A stretch of 64,000 nucleotides of DNA from Vicugna pacos (taxonomy: Eukaryota; Chordata; Mammalia; Artiodactyla; Camelidae): contig NC_133002.1 of the NCBI RefSeq assembly GCF_048564905.1, positions 61,871,183 through 61,935,182 of the forward strand. The letters are read 5' to 3'. A program made the position numbers and the translations under genes. Numbering within the stretch: the first letter of the stretch is position 1; each line of letters starts with the position of its first letter. The notes under the pieces are model-generated. The model searched no databases, had not been told where the DNA came from, and was given only the letters and a program-made list of their open reading frames with translations. This document shows positions 50,901 to 62,924 of the stretch, in pieces.

Positions 50901-53900
50901 CGCGGGTCCGGGTCGTCCCCCGGGGCACCTGGCGGCCTGCTGGCCCAGCCGCTCCTTCTCCTCGGCCACCTCGCTGTGGAGCCGCCGCCGCTGCTGCTCC
51001 AGGGCCCGCTGCTCCTGCTCCAGGTGCTGCTCGAAGCTGCAGAGGGACAGCAGGACCGGCTCGGGGGCAGCTGGCCCAGGGAGGGCCTCACACCCAGGGT
51101 TGCGGGGTCCACGCTGGCAGAGCGTGTCCCTGGGAGCTGAACTGCTGGGACAGCTGCAGCTGCCCCGGGGAGGCCGCCACACCCAGCCCTGCGTCCCGCT
51201 GTCCCCCTCCCTGTCTTCTCTGTCCCCTGAGGGCGGCCATGGGGAGGTGCTCTTGGCCCTGGGGGTCCGGGCACACCCCAGCTCTGCTCTGGCCTCGCCC
51301 CACCCCCATGTCCCCGGGGTAGGGGGGCCCACCGCTGCTGGGCACGCTCCCACTCCTGCCGGCCCAGCGCCTCCTTCTCCCGCTCCAGGTGCTGGCGGAG
51401 CTCCTCGGCCTGGCGCCCGTAGCGCTCGGCCGCACGCTCATCCGCCTGTAGCAACTCGGCTGCGTGCAGGCTCTTGAGCTTCTTCACCTCCTGCTTGTGC
51501 CTGGCGATCAGCTTCTGGATCTCGGGCTCCAGGCCTGGGGGGACACCGTGCTGCAGGGACCCACCCCCACCACTGCGGGGTCCTGCCCCTCCTTCCTGGG
51601 CTGGGAGGGACCCCCGACCTCTGCCCACTGTGACACCCCGGCCGCTAGGGGGCCCCGGGGGGCTCCAGCATGGAGCACAGCTGAGCCCACTGGGGCTACA
51701 GCACATCTCCCTGCCTGGGGCACCATGGCTACCCCCTTGGCGCTCCGGGCCGTGGGGTCTCCCCATGGAGAGGGGGTTACTGGGGCAGGAGAGCCAGGCA
51801 TAGACGGGCACAGCTGGGGTTGTCCCATTGGCCCTCGGAGGGCTCTCTACATGGGGGAGGTGCGACCATGCAGCAGGCAGGCAGCTCCCAACGCGAGCCC
51901 CCACCCACTCGCCCCCTTGGAAGCTGGAGGGGAGCCCGTCCAAGGGCCGGCGAGGCCCCCCACCTAGACGGGGCCCTTGATGCTGGTCTACAGCCAAGCT
52001 CGAGTGCCCCCAGCTCCCCCGCTCCTGGTGGCCTCCCCGGCCGGGCCACACCCCTGAGTCTCAGTGCTTCCCGGGAAGCCCCTCCCCGTGCGCGCCGCTG
52101 GCGCGGCCCTCACCTTTGACGGTGATCTCTTTGATCTTCCGGGTCTTCTCGCTGATCCACTTCTCCCTGCGGACCTTCTCGGTGGCGCTCATCAGTTCTT
52201 TGAGCTTCTTGATCTCCTGCCAGCGAGAACACAGGAGTCAGCAGAGGAGCTGTGGGAAGTGGGAAGATGCAAGGACAGCCCCCCAGCCTCGGTCACCCCC
52301 GACGTTCAGGAGGTGCCTTTCAACAGTGACCACGGGCAAAGCAGGAGGCACCAGGGCTGCAGCACTCGTCTGACGGAAGCCGGTCCCTCTGCCCAGGGTC
52401 CAGAGCGGGGGCCATCACCTCCTCTTCAGGGACACGAGAGGGGTCACACAAGCCCCTCGGCCCTGCCCCGGGGTCTGGCACCCGTGGGGTGGCAGGAAGC
52501 AGCTCCAGTGGAAGGAGGGGACAGAGCACGGTGCCGGGCTGGCCCCTCCCCGGCTGGCCCGCGGGATGGCTCCAGCCAGGCGGTGCAGGCCCAGACTTCC
52601 CCGTGCAGGCACACCGGGTCTGGGGTCAGCGGGCAGAAGAGCAGGGGGCTCACCAGCTCGTGCTGCTCCTGCATCTGGGTCTCCCTGTCCTTGCGCCTCT
52701 GGTCCCCCTGCTTCAGCTCGGCCACCAGGGCCTCGCACTTCTCACCCAAGGCCTTCTTGTCCTCGATCAGCTACGACCAGGGGTGGAGGTGAGGTCAGGA
52801 AACCCTACCTACCTCTCCTCGCCTGGGAGGCCAGCACACCAAATCCTGCCCCCTCCCAGGTCTGTAGGGGACCCTGGGTCCAAAAAGGTGTGCATATGGA
52901 CAAAGGGCTTGACCCCTTCCTGAGGGCCGGCTGGTGTCAGCGGAGCCGGGCAGAGTGGGCACCTTGGCTACTAGCCCCCAACTGTGGCCATGTCAGGAGC
53001 CTCCAGGGGTGGGGGTCATCCTGTTGACCCTGTCATCCAGCCTGAGAAGGGCCTGCTTGTCGCCTAACAAAGGGTCTCGGTGAAGTCCCCAGGTGGCACC
53101 CAGCCTCACCGAGGGGTCCAGGCAGACCCCCTGTTTGGAAACACCTATGACTGCGAGGCGGCGTGTTGAGGCTGCTTGGTTCCTCTGGGCTCCCTCCTCT
53201 CCTCACAGACCCCACACCTGGAGCTCTCCTTGGAAAAGGACCTGACGGGGCCCAGCCGAGCACAGGTGGGCTGGAAGCCTCCACCAGTCCCTGTCGAAGG
53301 AGCTCCAGCTGCCCCAGCAGCGGCCTCCCCGGGACAGCACACCAGGAAGTTCAGGGTGTGTGTCCTGCTGGCAGCCCCCCAGTGGCCGCCAGGGGACCAG
53401 CCTGTCCTCTGAGTGACCCCACGTAGCCGGACCCCACTGGGGGGTGTGCTCTGCCCCTCTGCCCCTGCCACCCGCCACGCTGGGCCTGGGAGCACAGCTG
53501 TGGGTGGGCGGAGGGCTGGGGCACTGGGGGAGCCTCGCTGGGGGGGGAGGGGAGGGCAGCACTCGCTGGGGCTGGTTGCCCCAGAGCAGCCCGGCGAGCA
53601 GTCGACACCTGGCCCCCATAGGGGAAGACGCTGCCCGTTTCTACGAAGGTGGGAGGAGGCCCACGAGGAAGGCCCGTGGGTTTAGAAGTCTCCGTGAGGC
53701 CCGCTCTGGTCTGGAACCTGGCCCTGACCCTCTCCCCGACCCCCAGGTCCTGATGCAACTGCCCTGAGGCCCCACTCCCCGGGCAGCGCCACCTGGTCAA
53801 TGAAAGACAGGTGCCGCTGTATGGTGGCCTCGTAATGCTCCCTCTGCTGCCGCAGCTGCCGGCCCAGCTCCTTCTCCGTCTCTTTGACACGCCGCACGGT

Positions 53901-54377
53901 CAGGTCCCGCTGCTGTGCCTGCAGGGTGCGGGAGGAGCCACTCAGGGACAGGTGGGACGCTTGGGCAGCGGGGGGGGGGGGGGCGGAGGGGCCGTTACCA
54001 GCGCCCGCTGCAACAGCACCATCGCCTGCTTCTTCTCCTCCACCTCCAGCTGCAGCCGCATCGCCGACGTGCTGGCCTCAGACACCGGCCCTGAGCACCC
54101 CAGACCCTCCTCCGGCACGTGGCCCTGAGGACGCGGCTGCGTCAGGCAGGCCCTCATTGCCCAGTGGTGGCCGGCCTCCCTCCCTGAGGCCTCTCCACAC
54201 CTGGGGGGCTGGGGCTGCCTGGCGCTGCCCAGACTCCTCCGTCTCATCCAGGAAGCGCAGGATGCTGCGCAGCTTGGCCTCTGAGAGCAGGGCCCCATCC
54301 TCGGGGGGGCTGGCGGCCACGCTGAGCCTCCCAAACCTCTCCAGGTTGTGGGCCGTCAGGGAGCTGGCATAGTCCTC
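47915..54377 (-). CDS. CEP131: CEP131 C-terminal coiled-coil exons
   Basis: From about residue 490 onward the translation is rich in Glu, Lys, Arg, Gln and Leu with heptad-like spacing (e.g. [12 protein letters not shown] just upstream, [58 protein letters not shown]). This is the long coiled coil that mediates self-association and satellite targeting. The stop is TGA at 47917-47915. Introns here are short: 53919-53998 is 80 nt and 49291-49367 is 77 nt. Confidence 0.93.
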
Positions 54378-57300
54378 CTGCAGGGGGTGGGGCGTGGCAT
54401 TGGAGGCTGTGGGGGCAGCGGCGGACTCCAGGCCGGCCTTCCAGGGCCCCCCGGAGACTGGCCGAGGGGAGGGCCTCTCAGACTGCCCAGACCCTTGCAA
54501 GGGACTGACCGGGGACCACTGCTGGCAGAGACACGGTGCCCACTGCCACCCCCAGGTTACTCTGAGGGTCCTAACCTTCGTGAGCCCTCGGATGAGTAGG
54601 TAGTTCAACAAGGTCCCATCTGGCCCTCGTGAGGTCCTGACTCAAGCAGGGAGGACCCCTGGGGGCTTCCCAGGTCCCCACAGCAAGCCTGTGACCTGCA
54701 TGGATGGTGCCAGGGCCCACGGTCACCTCGTCGGTCCAGGCGTATTTGTCCTTGCGATAGGCCCTAGGGCGGGGCAGCGGCTCTGGCTCCTGCTCCAGCA
54801 ACTTCAGCGTGTCCAGCAGATCGTCCAGGGTTGCCCTGGACTTGACCCTGCCCTCAGTGGGGGCCACCACCTCCAGGATCTCACCAGCTGCCGTGTCCTG
54901 GGAGCTGGCATCCTGCAGCGGACGGATGGGAGGCTGAAGCCGGCGAGGCCATAAGAGGCAGAGACCACCAGCGAACAGTGGGTAGGCAGGGGCCCCGATC
55001 CTTCTGCTCGGGCGCCTGCCTGCCTGCTCACCCGCCTCCAGGGAGACGAGAAGGGACGCCAGGTGGGACGGCCTGGGCCCGGGCCCCTTGGCCCTTGGGC
55101 TGGATGCCATGGCCGGCATCTAACCTCTGCGCTTCTGTGTGGATCCCAACCCCGCATCCAAGAACACCCAGTGGGATTCCAGGGCAACTGTGAGACCCCA
55201 GCCCTGCATGGGAGCGACGAGACCTGTCTTGGTGAGCGTCCCTGTGGCCACGGCAGGGCACGAAAGGGCAGGCGCAGGCCACCCCAGCCTGGACATGCCC
55301 CGGAGCTGGGCAGGGAGGGCAGGGAGGGCCGTGCTGAGACCTGAGGCTTGTCCTCTGGAAACTGCTGGGGCTCCAGGGCTGTGTCGGGGGCAGGCTGGCA
55401 GGGGTCCTCTGGGCCTGCAGCGCGCAAGCCAGCCCCTGCACGAGGGAACACAGCGTCGGCCACCTGGGGCAACGACTGTGGAGGAGCCCCTGTGACAGGC
55501 CGGGGAGGGGCGGAGGCAGGGCCCGGGGTGGTGCACGCCACAGTGGACCTCATGGAGCAGGGGCTGCCTGGGGAGCCCTGACCTTCTGGGGTGAGAGGTC
55601 AGGGAGCTGGTGCAGTGCTCTGTAGGGCCCCCATGTCCAGCTCCAGAGCAAGCGGGGCCGGAGCGGAGGAGCAGGGCCTGGGGGTTGCTGAGAGCGAGGC
55701 CCCTCCTCCAGGGTGGACGCCATCAACAGGCAGCGGCCCAGGAGCCAGGAGATGTCAGCAGAGCCCGCACCTCCTCCTCGGCCACAGGCCTCCCTGGGGG
55801 AGGGGGGTGTGGGGGTCGGGCACGAGGGTGTCTGCCTTCGGGGATGGCAGTACCCAGGGGTCACCATACCCAGAGTGTCCACACTGGGGGGGTGTCGACA
55901 CTGGGATGTCCACACACAGGCTGAGGCAGCGGTGGGCGGGCGGCAGGGCAGCCTCTGGGCTCTCAGCCACACTCACCGGCATTACTGGCCTTGCGGGTCT
56001 CCTGGGCAGTGCTCCCCGGGCTCAGGGGCAGCTCCTGGGTGGGCTGGGGCTTCCCTGTCTCCCTGGTCCCCTTCAGCAGCCCGAGGTCAGTGTCGCCTGA
56101 CTTCTGCGCTCGCTTCTGCTGCAGTTCCTGCCGCAGGGAGCGCCTGTGAGCAGCCCTGCCCAGGGGGTAGCAGGCAGAGGGCGGCCCCTGGTCCTCCCCG
56201 AGCCTCGCTGCCCGAGGCCCCACATCCAGGAGCTCGGGGAAAGGGGCGGTGGGGCCCCCGGTGGTGCTCTCGGCACACAGGGTCGCCCGGGCACCTGAAT
56301 GGCCGCCCTCCGGGCCTGGCGTGCCTTCTCCTCCCGGGCCCTTCTCCTGGCTGCCTCCTTCTGCTGATGCTGCTCCAGGAGGGTCCCCTCTCCTAGCCGC
56401 TGCCGCTGCCCCTGCAGAGACCAAGCCACAGTGCAGACAGCGGGTTGCCCCACAAGGCCCCCAGCCTGCCGTTTCTCTGCCCCACAGAGAACAAGCTCCC
56501 TCTCCCAGGCACCCAGTGGACCCCGCAGATGGGACACAGCTTGGTGTCGCAGCCAGAAACCCGCCCCAACTTTCAGCGGGTGCAACCCAACACCCAGGCA
56601 CTGCCAACCGAGCAACTGGGGAGGGAGGAAGCTGGGCCCCCAGATGGGGTGGGCCCAGGGAAATTCTAGGTCCATCCCACCAGTCCGCATACGGCTGGGC
56701 CCCCACCCACACACCCACACCCACCCACACCCACACAGACCCACACACCCACACCCACACCCACCGCTCGCTTTGACTCCAGCAGGCGCTGCACGCTGGC
56801 CGCTCCTGCTCGGCGCCGCTGCACTTGGTGCCGGTACCAGCGCTGGATGGTGACGGCGGCCTGGTTCACCTGGTGGATAAACCTGCCGGAGAGCGGGGCT
56901 CAGGACTGAGGCAGCAGAGTGATGGGCTCCCCTCCCAAGTCCCCGAAGGCTGGCCAGGTGGGGACGCCGTGCACAGCGCCCGTCCTCAGGTGCCAACGTC
57001 CTGGGGAAAAGGAAACACCCACCCACACAGACTCCACTCACAATCGCCAGAAACCAGAGAGACCCGAAGGCCCACCACCTGGCTGCGGGGAGCAAGTGTG
57101 CGCCCGATGGGACGCCACTCATGGACCAGCGGCAACAAACTGGAGACGCAGCCAGGGCTGCAGTCGGCCCGTGGGGGAAGGCAAGCTGCAGGGACAGGCT
57201 GGTGTGGTCAGGATCACCTGGCAGGGACTGGCCGAGAGGCGTGTAGGGAACCCTGGGGGGGCGAGACGCTCTTTTTGCAGACCCGGCTGCACACGCGCCA

Positions 57301-60300
57301 AGCTCACAGACCTGTGTCCTAAAGGGGGCGCGCCCTGTGCACAAAGTGCACTCAGTAACGTGGACTAAACCCAAAGCCTCCGTCCTGGCTCCCAGGATGC
57401 CCTGTCAATTCACTTGGCGAAGATGCTGACGGACCATCCAGGATGTGAACGGTCACCGGCCGTGGGACACGTGTGCAGAGGCCCGTCCACCACCTCACCC
57501 TGCTCGCCCACTTCCAGGGCCTGTCCCAAGCTCCATGGGGACAGCAGTGGTGACAGCCCAGCCAGGTGAGGCTCTCCAAGCGCAGCCTCTGATCGCTAGG
57601 TGGTTCCGGACTGGGCTCGTGGTCTCGAGCGGCAGGAGGCTCTGCCAGGCCCACCCTCCGCGGCCCCTGGGACAAGATTCCAGGGGCAGCCCTCCCACTT
57701 GTTCCTGAGTTTTTCAGTTGTCTTTCTACCAACAGTTTTACTGATACATACTTGCAAAATTCACCCATTTTGAGTACACGACTCAGTGATTTGCAGTAAA
57801 CTTAAAGAGTTGTATGACCATCCCCAGGGTCCAGTACTGGGACGGCTCCATCACCCCTCGGAGACCCCCTCCTGCGCCGCCCCAGCCCCAGGCAGCCATC
57901 ACTCTCCTTCCTGATTCTGCAGATCTGCCTCCTTGACATCTCTCCCCGGCACCTCAGGCCCCCTCCCGGCCCCAGCCCCGGGCGGTCACCTCTCGGCCTC
58001 CTCCTCAGTCACCTCCTTCCGTCTGAGCTGGCCCGTGGCACCTCCCGAGTTGCTCTGGACCGCGTGGCTGCTGCGGGCCACGTTCTTCTGCGCCTTCCCG
58101 AAGCTGCAGCTCTCGCCCTCGCCCGTGGTGGCCTTGACGATATTGCTGACCGGAGGGGCAGAGAACGGCTCACGGACCTCAACCCTGGGGACAGCTCCAC
58201 CCGCGGCTATGTCCCAGGCCTGGGAGGAGGTGCCCGCTGGACGCCAGCAGCAGGCAAGGTCCTGCTCCTGCTCTGATTTGCTGTTCATCTCTTGGGGCCG
58301 CCCTCTCCCCCCGGGGCCCATCTGGTGGCACCCAGGTTAAAAGGCTCTATGTTTAAAACAGCAAAAAGGTCTCAAAAGCCACAAGATCCCAGAATGGATG
58401 GTGACTCAAGACACGCGTGCGCCACCCCTGACTCTGAGCGTGCCCTGAGGGTGACAGGGGGCGAGGTACCAGGGGATGCTTTGCTCTGCTCAGCCAAGCC
58501 CCACCCAAGACCCCCGCCGCTTCGGACTCGGCTGGGGACCCGAGCCAGGGGTTGGGGGGCTGTGGCTTCCTCAGTGGGCCCCAGGCCGGGTGCGCCCGGG
58601 TCCTGGGCCCGCGGTGAGACTGGAGCGAGGCCCTTACTTGAGGGAGGGAGCCGTGTGGTTGGAGCTCTTGGGGGGCGGCGGCGCCTTCTCCGAGGGAGGA
58701 TAGCGGTTGTGCACCATGGTGGTCACGCAGTTGCCCACGGCTCCCTTGCTGCTCCTGCGGGAACAGATGGGAGGCGGCGTCCAGCTCTGGGAAGGAGGCG
58801 GACCCCGCGTCTCGCGCTCAGGGCCTGTGCTCACTTGGTGTCATCCCAGAGTCCCTGTGGGGCCCCGTCCACAGCCACCGCACCCAGCCGTGGGCCCTTC
58901 TTGGGACCCAGGACAGCTCCAGCAGGGCTGTTCCACTGAGCAGAACCAGAGGTGTGAGCGGTGAAAACCACCGCGACCCCCGACATCGGACACGCCTGTG
59001 ATGGGGGAACGGCCACGGACTGGTCGACGGAGAGAGGGCCTCTCCATGCCGGCCACACAGTCACACGGGGCGGGTGGCACAGGCACTGTGCTTTCTCTGC
59101 CCCTCTCAGAGCCACTGGAAGGAGTAAAGACAGCGTAATCACACAAAGACGAGAGGAGACAGCGGCAGAGAGATGTCCATGAAGCGTTAGAGGTGGAGGA
59201 ACAGAAGGGCCAGTGGTGAGGGACGCACAAAGTGAGGGAACGGAGCCCCAGGTGCTGCAGGCAGCTGGTCTGCACCCCAGAACCCGGGGAGGGGCAGGGA
59301 GCAGAGGCACCGGCTCTCCAAGGAAGCCCGTGCCTGGACCCCCCTCCTTGCCCCGAGCATCAGACGCCAGCCCCCTCCCCGCCTCGGCCCTGCAGAGGAC
59401 GAGGCTGGGTCTCCGGTGAAGCAGTCTGTGCTGCGAGCCAGGGCAGCCCCACCCCTCCCCAGCCGGCCTGCAGCACTGGCGGCCAGGACGCGAACCCCAG
59501 CGTAGGAGACAAGAGGACCGCTCCCCGGAGAGGGTGGGCAGCCCCGAGAAAAGGCCCAGATGCTGACCCCAGCACAGCAGCCTGGCCCCTGCACAACCAC
59601 CCAGAAGTGAAGCTGCCTGGAAAAGGCTTCCCGGCAACTCGCAGGGCCTTGAACTCCGGGAACACTTGGGGAAAGACCCACAAGAGAAAGATCAGCAAAC
59701 AGAATGTGATGGAAATGAGGCTAAACAGAGAACAGCACCGCGCGGGCGGGACGGAGGGCGCGCTGGGGTGCAAGGTGGAGGCAGGGCGGCGGACAGTGAG
59801 CCCATCTTCCACGTGGGTCACGCCCGAGGCTGAAAACCAGTCGACAAGGAGCCGCCCTGGCGTGTCTTGAGAAAGGTTTTCTAGAAAATACGAGAACGAA
59901 CAGCCTGCACGTGGCTGCTTCTGGGGAGCAGGGCTCGGGGCGGGGAGGGGCGCGTGGGCGGGCTGTTTTCCTCCTGAAGTCAGTGCCACTGTTCAACTTT
60001 CTAGCTGTATGCACGTATCACTGTGATGGGAATTAGAATTAAGTCTTAATTTGAATTCTCACGTTGAAACCAAGAATCCCTCCTGCGCCGGCTCTGGTGA
60101 AGGCCTCTCAAAGGCCATTCCTTTGATAAATGGCTCTAAAGGTTGGGAAATTCTTTCTTGTACTGAGGCAAATGTGTCTCAGCCCCTCTGCCCATGTGCG
60201 GGTCGCGAGTGGGTCCCAGCTGAGGCCGAGAGCCAGGGGGACAGGCGTTCCTGCAGGTGGGGGCGCTGCCCTCGGCTCCTTCTCTCTGGGCTTCTCCAGA

Positions 60301-62594
60301 TGCCCCCATCTGACCACTCATGGCCACCAGCCCCGACGGCTGAGGTCCCAGCCTGCCCGGCCCTCCCTCTCCAGCCCCCGCTGCTGTCTTGCTGTGAGTG
60401 GCATGGCTGAGAAGTGACCAGCACGGCCAGGATGCTGACCAGTTCTGGGCAGTGAGCAGGTGCCCCCGAGGCAGCTCCGTCCTCCCCTCCAGACAGACTG
60501 AGGCTGAACCTTAAGGCCTCCCGGGGCCCGGAGTGAGCCTCATCCAGGCCTGACTGCTTCAAGAGTGAAGCCGGGCATCTCGGGTCCTGGGGGGAGTGCT
60601 GGGTGCAAAACACCACGTTGCAGCCTCTTCCCTCGGCCCTCAGGTAGGGAAGGCCAATCGTTCATTCCCACACTCACTCATTCCAAAGCACCCGGTCCAG
60701 CCATGAACAAGACAAAGTGGCTGCCCCGGGAGCTCTGGGTGGGCGGGGCCGCGTGGCCCCTGCAGCTGCCGCACCTATTGTTGGCAGTGAAGGTGGGCGC
60801 CAGGGGCACCGTGCACTCTCTCCTCCGTGGGCCCGCTGGCACGTCGAGGGCGCTGGGACTCTGGGCGTCGGGCGGCGAGCTGAAGGCCATGGGCCGGTCG
60901 TCCTGTCAGTGCACACAGCCCGTGACCCCGCCGCACACGCCCCTGACCCCCGTCACTCCCACGCACAGGGGGCGGTGAGGCGGCCCCGGGACGGGGGCGT
61001 TCTTTGCTCCCCCTCATGTCCAGCCCTGTGGTCAAAGCTGGCCAACACTGGCGCCCCCCTCCTGCCAGTCCCCACCCCCAGAGGAATAGTGAGAACAAAG
61101 ACAGAATGGGGGTCACTCCCCACAGACACCAGCCACCCGACATCCCGTCCGCTCCGCTCAGCCGCTGGCCTCACCAGGATGTTCCACGTGGCTCCCTTCT
61201 CACTAGAAGTTCTGCTTGGACCAGCCAGCCTCTTTCTCTCACTGGGGCTGCCCTCAGAGAGCAACAGGGAGTCCGGGGGCTCCGTCGGCCTGTGTCGGGA
61301 GAGGGCACAAGCAGGGACCATCCCTCAGCCCAGGAGCCTGGCTCCAGGGACCCAGACTGGGGGTGTCTTATGAGGGAACAGGAGGGGCCGGCTCTCCAGC
61401 GGGGACTTCTGTGCCAAGCCCACAACATAAAGCGTCGTTTCTCAGCCCTGATCTGACAACCACGCTTGGGTCAGGCGTCACACCCCATCCTGCGGCCACC
61501 AAGACTCCCACAAGGCACAGCACGGACAAAGGGAGAGGAGCGGGCAGGGGACACCAGCCTCAGGGCCGCATCTCTGTGCACAGACTCACCCCACCCGCCC
61601 CGCCCAGGGCTGGCCCCGTGCTCCTGCTGGTGAGGCTGCGGGAAGGGCTGACCAGGCAGGAGAGGAGCAGGCCGCGGTCCCCTGAGGGGACAGGAGGCTA
61701 CCTGCGGGGGCCGGTCCACGCATGGTCGGCTTGTGACTGGTTGACCTGCGTGGTGCTGTTAGATCTGCGAAGGTTGTTGGCAGCCTGGGAGCCTCTGGGC
61801 CCTGGGGCCTCCTGCAAAAAGAGGGGAGGCCACCAACCACGTAGCAAAGGTTTCAGTCACCCGCCAGTTCACTCAGCTGGTGGCAGGTGGGCAGAGGTAG
61901 CAGCGTGGGGGTCTTGGGTGTGGCCTTGGCCTCTCTGGCATGAAGTGGGAGCCCCTCACCCCAGACAGGTGGAGGGTCCTAGAGGAGATGCGTGAGGCCT
62001 GTCCGGGTGCCACGGCAAAGGCTGATGGGCCCCTGGTCCCCTTCTAACCAGCAAGCCTTGCTGCCCGCTCCCGGCTGCCCGCCTGCCCTGGGGCTCGTCT
62101 CCATCCCCCCACGTCAGCCCGTTTGCGGAGGGCTCCGACAAATCCAGGCGCTGCTGGAGCACAACGGACAGAGGGCTCTGCCTGGGGTCAGCCGACCCAT
62201 CCTCGACCTCTCTTGAGTCAGCTCCCTGGTCCACAAGCCGAGTCCTTCCTGCCCTAGGACAGCCCCGGAGTGGACGGGTGGTGGATGAGAGGACGCCGGC
62301 TGAGGTGTGGAGCCCACCCAGGGGGCAGACGCCACCCTAGGGCAGGGGCCCTGGATGCCCAAGGACCAGACGCTAACACTGCTCCAAGCGTGGCTGTCAG
62401 ATCAGGGCTCTCACACTCACCGGCGCCTTCCTCCCGGGCGCGCCACCCGTGACCATGGAGATGGAGCGGGTGATGGGCTTGGCGGCAGAGGCGCTGCTGG
62501 GGCGCCGGGACACGGGCGGAGGGAGGCCCGCCAGACACAGGTCCACGCTTCCAGGGCTGCCCGCAGGGCTGCCAATGGCCCTGGGGCCTTTCAT
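47915..62594 (-). CDS. CEP131: CEP131 (AZI1) centriolar-satellite protein, 25 coding exons
   Basis: CEP131 is a coiled-coil protein of centriolar satellites and the ciliary base, needed for ciliogenesis, sperm flagella and genome stability. Coding exons (5'..3', minus strand): 62594..62421, 61811..61702, 61289..61175, 60902..60775, 58754..58638, 58145..57990, 56882..56765, 56411..56295, 56127..55977, 55435..55341, 54912..54727, 54377..54201, 54124..53999, 53918..53793, 52770..52654, 52216..52114, 51534..51333, 51036..50929, 50852..50735, 50473..50399, 49510..49368, 49290..49113, 49027..48831, 48121..48061, 47989..47915. All junctions fit AG/GT and the sum, 3273 nt, is one open frame of 1090 aa plus stop (human 1083). 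It begins [12 protein letters not shown] and ends [16 protein letters not shown]. Exon 55435..55341 is the least certain acceptor; an AG further upstream would break the frame match. Confidence 0.96.
50310..50365. repeat. GGGA purine repeat in CEP131 intron
   Basis: GAGGGAGGGAGGGAGGGGAG-type sequence runs on the plus strand just downstream of the CEP131 donor at 50399 (minus strand). At least four G runs of three allow a quadruplex on the plus strand. Confidence 0.8.
53971..53983. repeat. G homopolymer (C tract in transcript) in 80-nt intron
   Basis: About 13 consecutive G on the plus strand lie inside the 80-nt CEP131 intron 53919-53998, giving a C tract in the transcript. Exact length is uncertain because homopolymers are error-prone. 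Confidence 0.7.
56700..56764. repeat. CCCACA repeat abutting a CEP131 donor
   Basis: CCCACACCCACCCACACCCA-type units fill the 60 bp immediately after the donor of CEP131 exon 56882..56765. On the transcript it reads GTGGGTGTGGGTGTGGG..., starting with the GT of the splice site itself. Confidence 0.85.
56765..56882 (-). CDS. CEP131: CEP131 exon with IQ motif
   Basis: Residues 267-306 include [13 protein letters not shown] (279-291), a calmodulin-binding IQ motif of the form IQxxxRxxxxR, within [14 protein letters not shown]. The exon ends SKRA and its donor runs directly into a GTGGGTGTGG-type repeat in the intron. Confidence 0.93.
57035..57150 (+). mobile_element. Probable L1 3' region fragment
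   Basis: CACTCACAATCGCCAGAAAC followed by GACCCGAAGGCCCACCACC resembles the L1 stretch CACAATAGCCAAAAGCTGGAAACAACCC. Strongly diverged; assignment rests on word order only. Confidence 0.4.
57728..57960 (-). mobile_element. L1 (L1M-type) 3' UTR fragment, reverse, in CEP131 intron
   Basis: AAAATTCACCCATTTTGAGT, ACACGACTCAGTGATTTGCA and AGAGTTGTATGACCATCCCC match the reverse of the L1M tail (GGTGAATTGTATGGT..., TTGTGCAACCATCACC). It sits just upstream of exon 58145..57990's 3' side, within the intron between 56882 and 57990. Confidence 0.7.
59880..60040 (+). mobile_element. LINE-like tail fragment in CEP131 intron
   Basis: GTGGCTGCTTCTGGGGAGCA, then GTTCAACTTTCTAGCTGTAT and GCACGTATCACTGTGATGG have the layout of an L1 tail (GTGGTTACCTCTGGGGAG..., CCATGTGCATGTATTAC). 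Confidence 0.4.
60775..62594 (-). CDS. CEP131: CEP131 N-terminal disordered region, phospho-sites
   Basis: Four exons encode residues 1-176, a Ser/Pro-rich segment. RSISMV and [12 protein letters not shown] are conserved: the serines at 46 and 77 correspond to human S47 and S78, reported targets of the stress kinase MK2 that create 14-3-3 docking sites and release satellites. EKGATWNIL and [18 protein letters not shown] also match human. A splice acceptor 15 nt upstream of the ATG (exon edge 62609) shows that the 5' UTR is split and starts outside this exon. Confidence 0.92.
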
Positions 62595-62924
62595 GTGGCC
62601 AGGCAAGCCCTGAGAGGAGAAAGGGAGTAAGGAGACGCCCTCCGAGGAACCGGGCCCTGCACCCACCACCTTCAACTGGGCCTCAGGGGCTCAGGGCACC
62701 TGGGTCTGCGGCCACCAAGCTCTCCACCCTGTTCTCTGGGTGGCCGTCTCCTTGTTGGGACCCTGAGCGTGAGCTGCAAGAGGAGAGCCTCCTGGGCTCC
62801 AGAAGACCCCCCCACCCGCCTGGGAGGCTGCCCTGCCCTGCAGTCGTGGCTGTGAGCCCCCACCCCTGTGACAGGCACCACGCCAGCCCGGGCCTCGCGC
62901 TCCGCATCTGCGGAATGGGCATTT

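Noticed and set aside
50306-51322. 338-codon open frame on the plus strand
   Set aside because: It is antisense to CEP131 exons; Leu/Gln-rich composition is the mirror of the coiled-coil codons.
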